A DNA stretch of 64,000 nt from Hypoxylon rubiginosum (GCA_902806565.1 CADCXA010000037.1:806001-870000), one strand, 5' to 3'. Shown: positions 34,044 to 45,732, counted from the stretch's first letter. Numbers and translations: made by a program. The notes: generated by a model from the sequence alone, not told the origin.

Positions 34044-35933
34044 TCATTGTGAAGCAGCAACACACCAATGGCGGTGGAATGCCCACGCACTCTTTTGGCA
34101 CTCCTTGCTGCAATATTTGGTTCGGCGGCACCGGCGGCACTTAGCAAATTGCCGCGTAAACTTTTCCCATTTACCACACTGGTAATAAGCACACTGACGA
34201 ATGCCACCTCGCGTATCGTCTTTGCGGCAGAGGTTGCGCATCACAACCCCCGCCCAGTATTGCATATCAGTGCTGTGGTACCGCACCGTAAATTTCTCGA
34301 CCAGGGGGAATATGTTGAAATCGTTGGGCAACAGATACTCCTCTTCGTGTTCTTCCTGGCCTAATGATTCCGTCGTTACGTTATCTCCGTCAAGCAATTG
34401 TAGCTCCTTTCCTATCTTAAGCCGCGGAACCAGATGACTCTTCTGGAAGTACGACCGGAGATTACAGTACTTCGAAACATACGCGAGTAATTGGAGCGAC
34501 ATTAAAACATCTTCCTCTCTAGGCATTGCTGCCAACATCTGAGGATTCGGGGGAAGCGGCCGGTCGAGGAGATATCGTGGGACGCTCGCGTGGTTCGGAA
34601 GGGAAGGCTGAGGTGTGGGAACGATAGGACGGTTAGGAGAAAGCCCCATAGCTGGCCCAGGTGTCGGAGCGGGATTAGGAATACTGCCATCCATGGGAGC
34701 CCTGTGTGTTATGTTGAAAGTACCCGCATCAGGAATCTCAGAAACTGTTGGCGTTGTGAGGTCAAGACCCGTGCCGGCTAAAGCACTATCTCCTTCCTCC
34801 ATCGCGATATCCTGGAAACCAACTGCCGGCGGCATATCGGCAGTACCAGACATCTCGGCATCCTGAGACTCATCCGACTGTACGCTATCGGTCGCATTCA
34901 AATCGTCTGTGTCGGTGGTTGAGTTTTGATGACGAATAGAAGGTCGCCGCCTGGGTCGTCCATTTGGTGCCAAGACCGACGTGGGCCGAACCGTCGGAGA
35001 GCGCAGCTGAGGCGGTGGTAAGGGGGTTGTCGGAGATGTAGGCTGCGATGGTAGGCCTGGGTGGAAAACAGGGACCATAGACGGGAGTCGGTCGATGTCT
35101 CGAACAGGGCGAATGAAGCCATCAACTGCCTCCATGTTTGGAACCGCGCTTGCCAAAGGCTGAATTCCTTGTCGTGTCGGAGACATGATGTTCGGCCGGC
35201 TCTCATGTCTGTGGTGATGGTGATGATGGTGGTGGTGATGGTGGTGATGGCGGTGGGTAGGGATAGTTGTGCGGTCTGGAGGGGACACGACAGAGAATGG
35301 TGGTATAGATTGAATGACATCAGCATTGGCCTGTTCAATCGCGGCCGCGGCAGAGGTGCTCGCAAAGGAAGCAGCCGAAACATCAATAGACGGTGGAGGA
35401 GCCTGGCGACGGAAGACTCTTTGCTCGAGATCTAGACGTGTAGACCGGTTTGTGAAAGAGGATTTGAATGGAGGGTCTCGATGGCTATGGCCCCGGTGAC
35501 GATGGTGGTCGATCTGCTTTTGCTTGGCTTCCTCCGCCTTTTCACGACACTTCTCGATGACTTTGATATAATTGTCCAGTATGGTAGCAATGACAGGAAC
35601 CATATCGGCCTCGACCACCCGAGTTCTTACATTCTCAGTCCCACGGACTCCTATGTTGACCACACACTGGAAGGCTAGGTTCCATTTCCACATGTCCATC
35701 ATGTCTTTACTCCTTCCTTGTTTTAATATGCATACCAGCCTCTCGATACCTCCATCTACCGTCAAAATATCGCGAATGCGAGCTGATGACGTAGTGAGGT
35801 AGGCGAGATGGTTGAGGGAGTTGATCAAGGGAAGAGTTGAGGTGCAGTCCAGTGCCCGGCGGTCATACAAGGCGGTGGTGATGCCCACCGACGCCTTGTT
35901 GACGTTGGGTATACTGAAATTGACTTCCCTCAT
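34044..35933 (-). CDS. samB: SamB/Mub1 MYND-type zinc-finger protein
   Basis: A single exon of 629 residues. The N-terminus MREVNFSIPNVNKASVG and the armadillo-like region after it (LINSLNHLAYLT, GGIERLV) match the SamB/Mub1 family. The middle is disordered and includes a His-rich run encoded by an imperfect GGTGATGGT repeat (about 35215-35260). The C-terminus is a MYND zinc finger: CAYYQC, CRRCRRTKYCSKEC and HRHWC. The family acts with the Ubr2/Rad6 ubiquitin system in yeast (Mub1, Rpn4 turnover) and in septation and conidial morphogenesis in Aspergillus (SamB). The ATG at 35933 is chosen because the frame upstream of it begins only with TTG and family members start with this MREVNFS sequence. 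Confidence 0.93.
   Translation of the reverse strand: MREVNFSIPNVNKASVGITTALYDRRALDCTSTLPLINSLNHLAYLTTSSARIRDILTVDGGIERLVCILKQGRSKDMMDMWKWNLAFQCVVNIGVRGTENVRTRVVEADMVPVIATILDNYIKVIEKCREKAEEAKQKQIDHHRHRGHSHRDPPFKSSFTNRSTRLDLEQRVFRRQAPPPSIDVSAASFASTSAAAAIEQANADVIQSIPPFSVVSPPDRTTIPTHRHHHHHHHHHHHHHRHESRPNIMSPTRQGIQPLASAVPNMEAVDGFIRPVRDIDRLPSMVPVFHPGLPSQPTSPTTPLPPPQLRSPTVRPTSVLAPNGRPRRRPSIRHQNSTTDTDDLNATDSVQSDESQDAEMSGTADMPPAVGFQDIAMEEGDSALAGTGLDLTTPTVSEIPDAGTFNITHRAPMDGSIPNPAPTPGPAMGLSPNRPIVPTPQPSLPNHASVPRYLLDRPLPPNPQMLAAMPREEDVLMSLQLLAYVSKYCNLRSYFQKSHLVPRLKIGKELQLLDGDNVTTESLGQEEHEEEYLLPNDFNIFPLVEKFTVRYHSTDMQYWAGVVMRNLCRKDDTRGGIRQCAYYQCGKWEKFTRQFAKCRRCRRTKYCSKECQKSAWAFHRHWCVAASQ
35215..35260 (-). 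repeat. Trinucleotide repeat encoding polyhistidine in SamB
   Basis: GGTGATGGTGATGATGGTGGTGG-type repeat on the + strand; the minus strand reads as a run of 13 histidines. Length polymorphism between strains would be expected. Confidence 0.85.
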
Positions 35934-38900
35934 TTTGGTTGGTCTATGGACGATATGTTGTCGATGAAGTCGATGGCAGGCTCGAAAGGCAGTTCCGGTT
36001 AAGGAAGAATGGTGGTGCTGGTCGGCTGAGTATGACAAATTCGTCTTAGTGTATGGGTTCCTCTATTGAAACGAAGACGACCCCTTTTGCGGACTGGGAT
36101 AGACGCGCTGGATTTAATGCGAGAATTCGATGCAGAGCACGAAAAGGTAGTAAAGGATTGTCAAATGCGCAGAAGAAATCAGAAATTGATGTCCTCGAAG
36201 AAAATGCGTAATAAGGAAAATCCAGCCTCTTCTCAGCGCAATTGTCAGCGAAACTTGGCAGGGTATTGGGTCGGAACGGGTCGATTCTGAAGGGTGGAAC
36301 ACGATATCGGTCGGTTTTTTTTCTTTGAAGGATACTCGGCAATCTCTTAGGAAGACGATTGATGAATGGTACTAATTGAATGCAAGTTTGAACACTCGAT
36401 CGTGACTCGACTGACGAACTTGACCCAAATACCTCGGGACCTAGACAGCGCCCTATTACAGGTGTCTTGGGTTCTTACGACGGAAGATGGAAAATTAGAT
36501 GGAGGCCCGAATCTCCAGCGCGACGGACTCTATGTCAAGATAGTCGTCTCCATCCAGGTCGACAGATAGGACAAGAGACGAAAAAATGATGCGAGTGTAA
36601 ATTCGCAGCGATTAGGAGAGGGGAGGCAGCGATCCGTGTCGGGCGGCTTGGGAGATGGTGATGGTTGGTGTATCGGAAGAAAAAAGATGACTAGTAGGGG
36701 AGAATTTCAAACTGGGAAGAAAGGGAAGTATATTTGCAGGAAGAAGAGGCGAGAGGCGACAAGGTTAGGGGCTAGGGAGCTTGGGTTTGACAAGTTAGGG
36801 TAGAAGTTAGGGGCCGTTTACTGTAACTTCAACGCAATTTACGCCGCTAGCATGCCCAAAATGCCCTTGAGGCGCTGTTAGGATTCAGGGAAACGGTTGC
36901 CCAGCCTGCCAGCTGCTTGGCCGCCTGATGCTCACTGAACCAACTGGTCCGGACTAGGTTTAGCCGCTAAAGATTAGCACACTTTTGACTTGCAGTGACA
37001 TTTCAGTGCAGAATTCAAGCAGAATTAAACCACTAAAATAAACCACACTTCTTCAGTAGCAAGATTTTTTTTTTTTTATTCCGACGAGCTGGGTCGAGAC
37101 TCGAGTCAATATGCGGCGAATCCGAACATGACATAATTCTTTAAACATAGATTCAGTTTAGACATACTATACGAATCAAGGTTTACTTATTTACTTTATC
37201 TTTATTTTAATTATAGTCTCGCCTCAAAATGTGCTAGATCCCTTTAAGGGCAGAGAGACATGTTGTCGAAGAGCTTTATTTTCGAGCAATTGCATTAACT
37301 TGCATTGGATTTGTGGGTTAGGTCCCTACCTCTCGGATCTCACCTACCTGGCTCCGCTACACGAGTTCTATCTTACAAGGTCCACTGATGCGGGAGCACT
37401 AAAAGTCAGCAGCCTACAGGGCGTCGATTCTGCATCTATTCTACCATTAAAGCGCAACTGTCTTGTTAACTCTTACAAGTTACAAGTTAGACATCCGGGG
37501 AAATGGGGTCATGTGCTAAGAGAAAGAACAAAATATTTTACCTAGGTACGTGTTGTTGGATGTAGGTAGTTAACTGTAAAAGCAGTTATGAAAACTCCAT
37601 GTCTATTATTAAATTGAAAGGGAATTGGAATTGGAAAACAGCTGTTCCTTTACCACCTGGGCAGGCTACCAAGACACTTATACCGAGCTCTTAATTACAT
37701 ATGTAGCAAGTAGCAAACTTGCTGGCGGCTAGAAAGCTATACTTTGGTACTACTTCGAATCATCAAATATTCCTAGCTGGTTATCAAAAGATATCGATCC
37801 AAATTTTGAATAGAAAAGGAATATGCCGCGTTAAGCGACTGTTTCTCGAAGGTGCTGCGTTTCTTCGTCATGTTGTCGTGGCGAACCGCCTAGCACTGGA
37901 GTTACGACGGCGTCCGAGAGATCTTACACACGTGCGAATCCAAAAACCATACGACATGTCACGCTGCGACCTGCGTGCTCTTTGCCCCTTACTTAGACAG
38001 TACCGTGACGGCGACGATGGATTATGAATTCCACGAGTGGCAGTATTCCATCACTTCACTTGCCTAGGTACGCTTAGATGGCGAACATAGGTGATATGTG
38101 CGTATAATATCTACGCTCATTTGTAAGGTGGTGCTTTTACGGAAATACCAAGCGTCGATCTCCAACCCTGACATCAAGGTTAAAAACGCAAGTATACGGT
38201 TTAGGAAGAGCAGAGAGAGAACGTCGACCTGTCGCCGAGCCCCCGTCCCCGCTTCGGAGGACCCTCACAATTAATAAGACCGGAGACAAGACACGGCCGA
38301 GAAAAGGAGGTTGGCGATTTCTCCGTTAGGCTCACCAACATCTACTGTCCAGGGCTTTTAATAGTAGAGTATATTATACAGGATCGTGGGCACCCTGTTA
38401 ATACTGAGTAGTAATAAGCCATATCGATATTCTGGAATCGTCCGAGTGTTTTGTTCTATTGTATCCGTGCCCGTCCTAGCGGGTTTGCTCGGCTGCTGCT
38501 CGTCAGTGATTCTCGAACAGGTCGTGGGCTTGTGGGCTTCTGTGCTAATAAGAGCTCCTTACTATTCTTGGGCTGACATGCTTAAGCTTCCGGGGCTGGC
38601 CTCTTGGCCCCCCGGCCTCGCTCATCAAACATGAGATCTGCTAGCTTTCCTGCCATTTTGTCCCATTTTGTCCCATTCTGACCATGGCCTATAACTGTCC
38701 AGGCTGTATGATCATCGATTATGCCCAGAACTAAAGCGATGGGAGATGGCCATTGCGATTGAGATCTAAACCTTTTGTTTTTCAACCGGCCTTTTTCGCC
38801 TCGCCCCCTCACATCTGACATCCTCCCCATCTGCGACTTAACTTACCTTGTACGTAAAATAGTAGAGTAACCCCAAGCACCCCCGAGCCAAAGGAGCTGT

Positions 38901-41900
38901 CCCTTAGAAAAGACCAAGGGTGCCACTAATGCACCTCTGGACAGGCCAGTCGTCACCGACCTCTCGCTTTGAAACAGCGAGACAGGCGACGGGGTCAGAC
39001 GGGCTGCAACGAACGAAGCTCGGAGGCTGGTTCGGCACCCCTCGACTTGGGAAAGACGCAGATGGGATAAGTCTAGAGCCATGCAGGGTTACATCTCAAC
39101 TGCAAACTACTGTATGCGCGCTGAATCGCGTCACGAATTGTGCTCTTGGCACAGACCGAAGTATGGTCCGGTTCCCAGTTCACTTTACCAAAAGGGTGCG
39201 GAGTTTCCGTTAAAAGACGTGAGTTGGAACGTGTGGAACGTGCGATAGCTATGGTAGACCCCTTATCTTTTCGCCGTTTCGTTCCCGGCATTCGGTTTTT
39301 TTCTCCTTTCTCTTCATGATTCAGGTCTATCTCGATAAGTTACTCAAGTCCCGCTACTAAAGGGACCGAATAATCATACTCCTATTTAAAATTGGTACCT
39401 GCATAGGCCCTGAGGAACGGGAAGTTTACATACATACATACATGCCTTGTATATAGTTCCGTGGGTAAGGTGCAGAGTGCCAGACCGCATATGTATTCAT
39501 CCATATTCCTAATAAAGCGTCCGTGAAAAGCACCGGCCCTGCCCGAATCCCGAAAGCCACATGGGAGTTTACACTCCAGTAGCTCCAGTACCTAAGCTCC
39601 AGTACCTCCGGTAACTCCATCTTTCACAACACTATATCATGTTGTACATATCATGCCATTATGAAAATTTAAGAAATCAATTGCAGCGGCAGTCTATTCT
39701 TGACAAAGAAAATAGGTCCAGCATAACCCTACTCGAGCTACCTAGGTAGTTCTAAAATAAGCCAACGATCGACTTGATACCTGTGGCTGGGGCGGTTGTT
39801 GGTTCTTGGAACAGGCAAATACTAGTATGCAGGTTGGTCATTGCACCCTGTGCTTTGACGTACTATTTATTCCAGCCACTATCGTTATAGACATTGTCAT
39901 TAGAAATCCCCGAGCCGCCAAACATTGTATTGTAATATACAATGCGAAGCGTATTCTTGGAAAAGATTTCAGTGGGTTGAAAAATCACAAAATGGATCGT
40001 TTTAACGCTCAACTGACCAGTGAGACCCTGAGCCCGAGGATAGAGGATACGATGGTAAATAGCTTAAAGCTGACAGGGCTGGGGCTTTCGCTTTGCCGCG
40101 GGGCGAGGCGGGAAAAGGCGCACTTGCACGTCACGGTCCGCTGAATCGATTGGCCCGAGAGACATTCACTACCGACCCCCGACGGCGCTTGCAAACTCCC
40201 TTCGTGAACCAATTGGGCCTCCAGAAGGCGGCCCAGTCAGCCGCGCCTGAGCTGACGAGCTACCATCTTTTTTTAAGGCTTTAAACCAGCCATCCGAGAC
40301 AATCGCATTCCAACTTGTCTCTCCGCTGACGTCGGTGGGGACCCATTGCCGACCAGATTAACCAACGTTTCTTGCGCATGTCAGCCATTTCAGCCATCAT
40401 CTTTGGTCATGTGCTCAGATGTGTTCGGACCCTTCTAAGTCTAACGGACTAGCGGGATGACGGGGGTTCTCAGGCGGGAATGTTGCAATGGGCAAGGTTT
40501 TGGCTCCGGCCAGGCGAAAGAAAAAAAGGGGCCAAGGGCCTAAGAGTTCCCAAGCACAAGACAAGACCTTGCGAGCGAACGTTCACGTAATGGATCCAGA
40601 TCTGACATCGCATCTTTTACGGGGGAGCCCTCCTGTCAGCCACCGACCCCAAGACCGGCCATCGTAGATTTTACAAATGTGATCACAGCCGACTGGCTGG
40701 AAAATACGGTTCTCCATACGCGCTCCGAGCTCAGCCATGAACACAAGCCACGAGTATCACGGGTATCATTAGAAACGTCTGCATCTCTCTTCCTAATTCA
40801 GCCTCATGGTTTTTCCTTCTCCTTCTTCTCCTTCGTCTTCTTATTCTTCTTTAGGTACTCAAATCCCACTTGGCACTGATATTTGATTCTTCATGCGGCC
40901 CCTTGGCAAAAAGGCTAGGTTATCATGAATACGATGAAACACCACTTGTCTCGATAAAATTGCTCTATCTGGGAACGGCGAGGAGTTCGCAGGTTCAGCC
41001 TACATACTCGGCACCAACTCCCGACCAAGATTACCTCAAGACGGAGTGAATTCCAGCCACTCGTTGTGAGCTGAAGCGGTTGTTGTTCATGATCTGATCG
41101 CAGAGCATCTCTGGATACGATCAAAACTGAGATTGGGAATTGTCCTTTCGGCTAAAAATACCGTAATGCATCCTACCATTTTACAGTAAGCAGGCAACTC
41201 TAGATGTTGGAGATCGGTTTATAAACGCTCTATCCAATACATGTAAAGTTGAAGAAGTTTCATGAACTCGCATTTTAGGGGGTTGCGGCCATCCTTCGGA
41301 GATATCACAAGCAAGCAACATGACGAAAGTCATCATGACGATGTCTACTCTCGTTGCATACACCACCCCTTTCCCCTGAAATAAACTAGGCATTTATAAT
41401 AACCGGCTTGTCTTCCCCTTCTCAAGGATATGACGACCTGTTCTAGAGAGTAAGATCAAGCAATGCTCATCTTATGCCTGTTGTGGTCACATCGGCCCTA
41501 GGGTTTCTTGCTTAAGTTAATGCTGAATGTTTTGCAGGCTACCCTAGTATAAATGTTAGCTAATTTTTTCTTTCGAAGATACGGTCAAGCTAAGTTGAAA
41601 CCAAATAATATCTTTAATGCTATCTCTCTCATTTGAAGTTAGAGGAAGCCGCTCTTTAAGATGTATTTGCAGCGCAATGAAGCGCTGTATTCCAAATAGC
41701 TGCTTCATTGTCCTTAGTGTTTGTTCATACATATGGCATTGAAGATCAAGCCTACCTTGATATGAGATTGATACTCTTTAAAGGAGAAGTATTTGAAGGT
41801 GTTGGAAGAGGACAGTCGATAGGGGGTTTACAAGTACGCGTCGTGGAGATAGCTGTCCTTGAGGAGACCAAGAGTCGGGATGTCGACAGGCCTAATAGTT

Positions 41901-42257
41901 ACTACCTAGGTAAGGATTTAGTTGTGAGATAACAAATACTTTTACTATCTACAAGAATGCAAACCCTTTTCGACGTATACGATTTGTGCTCTATCTCTTC
42001 TCTAGGCTCATTCACCTTGCACTGAATAAACTCCAGTTAGCAATCAAGCCTGGTTACAACCACGAGGTCAGCGTACCGTTCGAGAATTGCATTCGAGTAA
42101 CCGACAAGGTTACCATAGTAGAGCTTGCTTACACACCTTTCTTCTGTTAGACACTTATAGGCGGCTTTAAAGACACAATTCCCAGTCAGTTGATAATTCA
42201 TTATCATAGCATGGGGCTACATATTAGGTACGATAGGAGTATGCCACCCAAGAGACT
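35934..42257. other. 6.3 kb region without a recognisable gene
   Basis: This stretch separates the samB start (-) from the stop of the next minus-strand gene. I found only short open frames with no domain, no start plus splice pattern, and no similarity to each other. It contains TACCTAGGTA palindromes at 37539-37548, 39739-39748 and 41903-41912, a 13-base T tract at about 37066, and a CATACATA repeat at about 39428-39442. It could be a long regulatory region, a non-coding RNA locus, or decayed mobile DNA. Confidence 0.5.
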
Positions 42258-43304
42258 TTAATCGCTACTTATTTTTGCATGCTTAAAATATTTCATCCCG
42301 ATCCACGCAACCACAACCCAGACCCAAGCCATTATGCACGTGAGTATAAGCAATGCTGGGTAATAACCGACTATGGGTAACGTCGGGTCGTCTTCGAGCT
42401 CTGGAGGCGCGTAGGGCGTCGTCCCCACGTCCCAGGCCCAACTCCAGACGTTCAGGCAGGACCCCATGCCGATTATGAATACGAACCACGTCACGACCAG
42501 GACCACCCAACCCCACCACGCCGTCTCGTTATAGTCGTGGTCCTCGTGTGCCGCGGGAAGCGGGCTCGCGGTCAAACCCTGGAGAGACAGGGGCGACTTG
42601 GCGTGCTTGACCGAGCGCCGCCGCTGGAGGGAAGAAGTCGGTGCGCGGTTCGGGAAGTAGGACTCGGACCCGGACGATAGAGAAGCAAGCTCCGGGCGGG
42701 TTGGAGACGGGACGCGGACGGGTATGGAGAGAACATCCTCATCGTCGGTGGTAGAGTAGGATATGGTAGGGCTCGTCACCTGCGACTCGCTCTCGGGGGG
42801 TGGTGCGGAAGAAGAAGAAGAAGCTGGTATGCCATTCTTCCGAGCGAAGCCATCCATAGACGGCCGTGGTGTCAGGTCTGTTATTCCTAAGCCTAAGCCT
42901 TCATCGGCGGCTCGGGAGTGCGAGATAGAAGGCTCCTCCGACCCGGTGACTGGCGAAAGTTCCACCGGCGATGTGTCGATAGCTAGAGGTTTTAACTCGC
43001 GCTTCTCGCGAGCCGCGCCACGGCCTAGGAGGGCGACTTTTCGAAGCGATCCCTTCCGTTTGCGGGTCTTCTGCTGTTGGGAGATGGCAGCGGCGAGCGC
43101 ACGGGGCGGCCTACTAGTAGGGTCTTGAGAATTCTCGGTATGTCGTGATTCGTTGAGGCTCGACTTGCTGTCGGAGCTGCGCAGGAAAGGAAATCTAGAG
43201 AGGATGCCTCCAGAACCACTCCTCTTGCGCCCCACTATCGCTATGTCTGGCGATGATGCGGTATGGTTCTGTGCTTCAGGTGAAGCCACAGGTACGTTCT
43301 CCAT
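42258..43304 (-). CDS. Conserved fungal two-helix membrane protein of unknown function
   Basis: A single exon of 348 residues starting at a true ATG. Residues 1-245 are disordered and basic/Ser-rich, with several RKRSGSG- and RRRSVKH-type possible phosphorylation sites. The C-terminal 90 residues form the only folded part: two membrane helices (WWGWVVLVVTWFVFIIG and LLILTCIMAWVWVVVAWIG) joined by a Trp-rich loop with CLNVWSWAWDVG and APPELEDDPTLPIVGYYP. That loop looks strongly constrained. I recall similar sequences only as uncharacterised proteins in filamentous fungi and do not assign a function. It is divergent from the zinc transporter gene at 44218. Confidence 0.75.
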   Translation of the reverse strand: MENVPVASPEAQNHTASSPDIAIVGRKRSGSGGILSRFPFLRSSDSKSSLNESRHTENSQDPTSRPPRALAAAISQQQKTRKRKGSLRKVALLGRGAAREKRELKPLAIDTSPVELSPVTGSEEPSISHSRAADEGLGLGITDLTPRPSMDGFARKNGIPASSSSSAPPPESESQVTSPTISYSTTDDEDVLSIPVRVPSPTRPELASLSSGSESYFPNRAPTSSLQRRRSVKHAKSPLSLQGLTASPLPAAHEDHDYNETAWWGWVVLVVTWFVFIIGMGSCLNVWSWAWDVGTTPYAPPELEDDPTLPIVGYYPALLILTCIMAWVWVVVAWIGMKYFKHAKISSD

Positions 43305-44217
43305 TATATGTTGTTATATCGAGCTTTGTTGTCCTGTAGGCTGAGAAATCGTGGTGATATAGTTCCCATCGCATCTTATCGAGAAAGGGGATACATCGGT
43401 ATTAAGCGATCGGATTTCATCGTACATATAGGTTCAAAGGGCCCCTTTCTCAAGGAAGTGAACGGGCGTAGGGAATGTTTTCCTCTTCAAGAGCATTCGA
43501 TGTTCCTCCTGCTTGACCTTTTTATAAGGCGCTGGGGCGTCGCAGAGTTGAACCTCAGCACCTGGCAAGATTCAGAATCAAATTTAGTGTTGGTACGTAA
43601 GGTTATGAAGAGTTAGCTAATAGACGCGTGTTTAGCGGCTCCTTTGTTCTATTGTTCTATGGCCCATTGGCCCCGCGGTATCTTCCGCAAGGCTACCCCT
43701 GAAGCTTCCACTATTCAGGTACACAGATAGCAACTCCCCAATGAGATAACGACGTGGCGCCGTGCATTTGGTACAGGAACCTAATGTCCCAACAGATTAC
43801 AGTGTTCTGTCAAAGAGATCTAGGTACAAGTACAACGCTAAAAGAGAAAAAGCTGGTGTAAGCGCATCAACCCCCCAAAAGTCAATTCATGCGACGTCAA
43901 ACCAACTACGATCCTCCGCGTTCCAATTCCGAGCAAGTGGCTACTGCATATTCCACACCGCATGCGCCCAGACGTTTTAAGTTGTAGAAGCCAATAAATC
44001 CGTACAACTTAACTTGTTCGAAACGAAAGAAAATAAAAAAGATCTCGGCCGATGGAAACGCGATGAAGTCGATATCACTATCGCTGCCATCGGATACTCG
44101 ACCGCCATCCAAGCAAGACGGGCAGGTTACCTGCGTCTATCAGTCTATCAGGTACAGGTAACCCGTTTATTATTTATTCCTTCTCGATCGGGAAAGGCGC
44201 CAAATGAATACTTGGGG
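43305..44217. promoter_or_regulatory. Divergent promoter region between the membrane protein and Zrg17
   Basis: About 910 bp. Both genes start on either side and point outwards. A possible upstream ORF that overlaps the Zrg17 start begins at 44204. A run of CAGGTACAGGTAACC near 44150 could include unannotated splice sites in the leader. Confidence 0.5.
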
Positions 44218-44365
44218 ATGGCTCCCAAAGTCCATCCACCACCTCCCATATCCGTTACTCCCTCCATACAGACGCCAGACGAAGACGGCCACGACCACCA
44301 TTACCACCATTATCCCTCCGACGGTGACGACAGCTACTCTGCATACGATCGTAATAGCTTACTAA
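44204..44365 (+). other. Possible overlapping upstream ORF at the ZRG17 start
   Basis: An ATG 14 bases before the Zrg17 start opens a 53-codon frame that overlaps the main coding sequence and ends with TAA at 44363-44365. The main ATG has better context (G at -3 and G at +4), so leaky scanning is possible if the mRNA includes this ATG. The leader end is unknown. Confidence 0.4.
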
Positions 44366-45732
44366 CCCCCAGCCGCGACGCCTTCTACGACCCCAATCGC
44401 CTATCCCCTGTCGCTCCCACATTCCAGAGTAACCTCTTAAGCCCCAACATGGCCTCTAGCTCGGCCGGTTCCAATGAGAACACCTCACCCATTGATATAC
44501 CCAATTCGAACGGCGCAGCTCCGAACCCTTTCAACTTCCAGACCCAGATCATATCGACCTCTCCCGTCAAGCCAAACGTCGGTCAGCGCCGCGGCCACAA
44601 GTACAAGCACTCGAGCATCAGCGCTCAGCACCAGATATTCCAAGAGCCGCCGCCGCGCCCGCCGCTTGCCCTCCCGCGCGACCTCCCCATACCGACCGTA
44701 AAGGAGGCCTGGAAGTCCATGTCGAAAGACCAGCGCCGCCGTCTGTACTGGTGCATATGCCACCTCTCCATCGCCTTCACCGTCTTCCTCACGGCGCATG
44801 GCTCCCTGGCCATGACGGCGCTCTCGCACCTCGTGTTCTTCGACGTCGGGTCGGCGCTTATCTGTGTCGCCGTCGAGGTCCTGGGCAACTTCGAGGTGTG
44901 GAAGCGGAGCAGCATCCGGCACCCCTTCGGCCTGGAGCGCGCCGAGGTCCTCGCCGGCTTCGCCCTGAGCATCTTCCTCATCTTCGGCGGGTTCGACCTC
45001 GTCAGCCATAACCTGAAGCACGTCCTCGAGGGCAAGGGCGGCCACGCCGCACACCACCCGGACCCGCACGAGGGGGGAGAACTCAGGGTCCAGCCGGGCG
45101 GTCTGGACACGGCGAGTCTAGCCGCGATTGTCGCGACGCTCGTCAGCGCGTATGGCTTGAGGAATCACGCTAGAATTAGCAAGGTCATGCGCGTGAGCTA
45201 TCTGGCCAGCCTGCCCAGCGTCCTCTCCAACCCCTTCCACTTCTTGACCCTCTCCACGTCGGCCCTTATGGTCCTGCTTCCGCTCATGTCGATCCCCATC
45301 CACGTGGTGCTCGACAGCGCCATCTGCGGCCTGGTGGCCGTCGCCATGTTCGCGCTCGGGATCCGGCTCGCCATCGCCCAGGGCCTGATGCTTCTCATGA
45401 GCTACGGCGGGCGCTCGGGGTCGTCGAGCTCTTCTCTTGCCGGCGGCGGCAAGAGCAACAAGGACGTCGGCATCGCCGACGTGGTGCGCGAGATCGAGGC
45501 GGAGCCCAGCGTCGAGAAGGTCGACGAGGCGCAGTTCTGGCAGGTGCACTACGGGCTCTGCATGGCGAACCTGAAGCTATCCGTGGCGAGGGGCTGCGAC
45601 GACGCCGCGCTGAGCAAGTTGCGCACGCGCGTATCGAACCTGATCCAGAACCGCCTCGGCGAGGGCTACGGCAAAGGCGGGAGCTTGCGGTGGGAAGTCA
45701 GCTTGCAGATGGCCACGGCCGGGCGGTTTTAG
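44218..45732 (+). CDS. ZRG17: Zrg17-type cation diffusion facilitator (ER zinc transport)
   Basis: A single exon of 504 residues from the ATG at 44218; the frame upstream begins only with TTG. The N-terminal 170 residues are disordered with a His-rich stretch (GHDHHYHHYPSD) that could bind zinc. The CDF domain follows, with multiple membrane helices from RRRLYWCICHLSIAFTVFLTAHG, the CDF-type RHPFGLERAEVLAGF, a His/Asp-rich loop and a final hydrophilic domain (FWQVHYGLCMANLKL). This arrangement fits Zrg17, which forms a heteromeric zinc importer for the ER and early secretory pathway with Msc2/Cis4. In CDF proteins the functional metal site lies in the helices; here several usual metal-binding residues are absent, which is typical of Zrg17-like partners. 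Confidence 0.88.
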   Translation: MAPKVHPPPPISVTPSIQTPDEDGHDHHYHHYPSDGDDSYSAYDRNSLLTPSRDAFYDPNRLSPVAPTFQSNLLSPNMASSSAGSNENTSPIDIPNSNGAAPNPFNFQTQIISTSPVKPNVGQRRGHKYKHSSISAQHQIFQEPPPRPPLALPRDLPIPTVKEAWKSMSKDQRRRLYWCICHLSIAFTVFLTAHGSLAMTALSHLVFFDVGSALICVAVEVLGNFEVWKRSSIRHPFGLERAEVLAGFALSIFLIFGGFDLVSHNLKHVLEGKGGHAAHHPDPHEGGELRVQPGGLDTASLAAIVATLVSAYGLRNHARISKVMRVSYLASLPSVLSNPFHFLTLSTSALMVLLPLMSIPIHVVLDSAICGLVAVAMFALGIRLAIAQGLMLLMSYGGRSGSSSSSLAGGGKSNKDVGIADVVREIEAEPSVEKVDEAQFWQVHYGLCMANLKLSVARGCDDAALSKLRTRVSNLIQNRLGEGYGKGGSLRWEVSLQMATAGRF

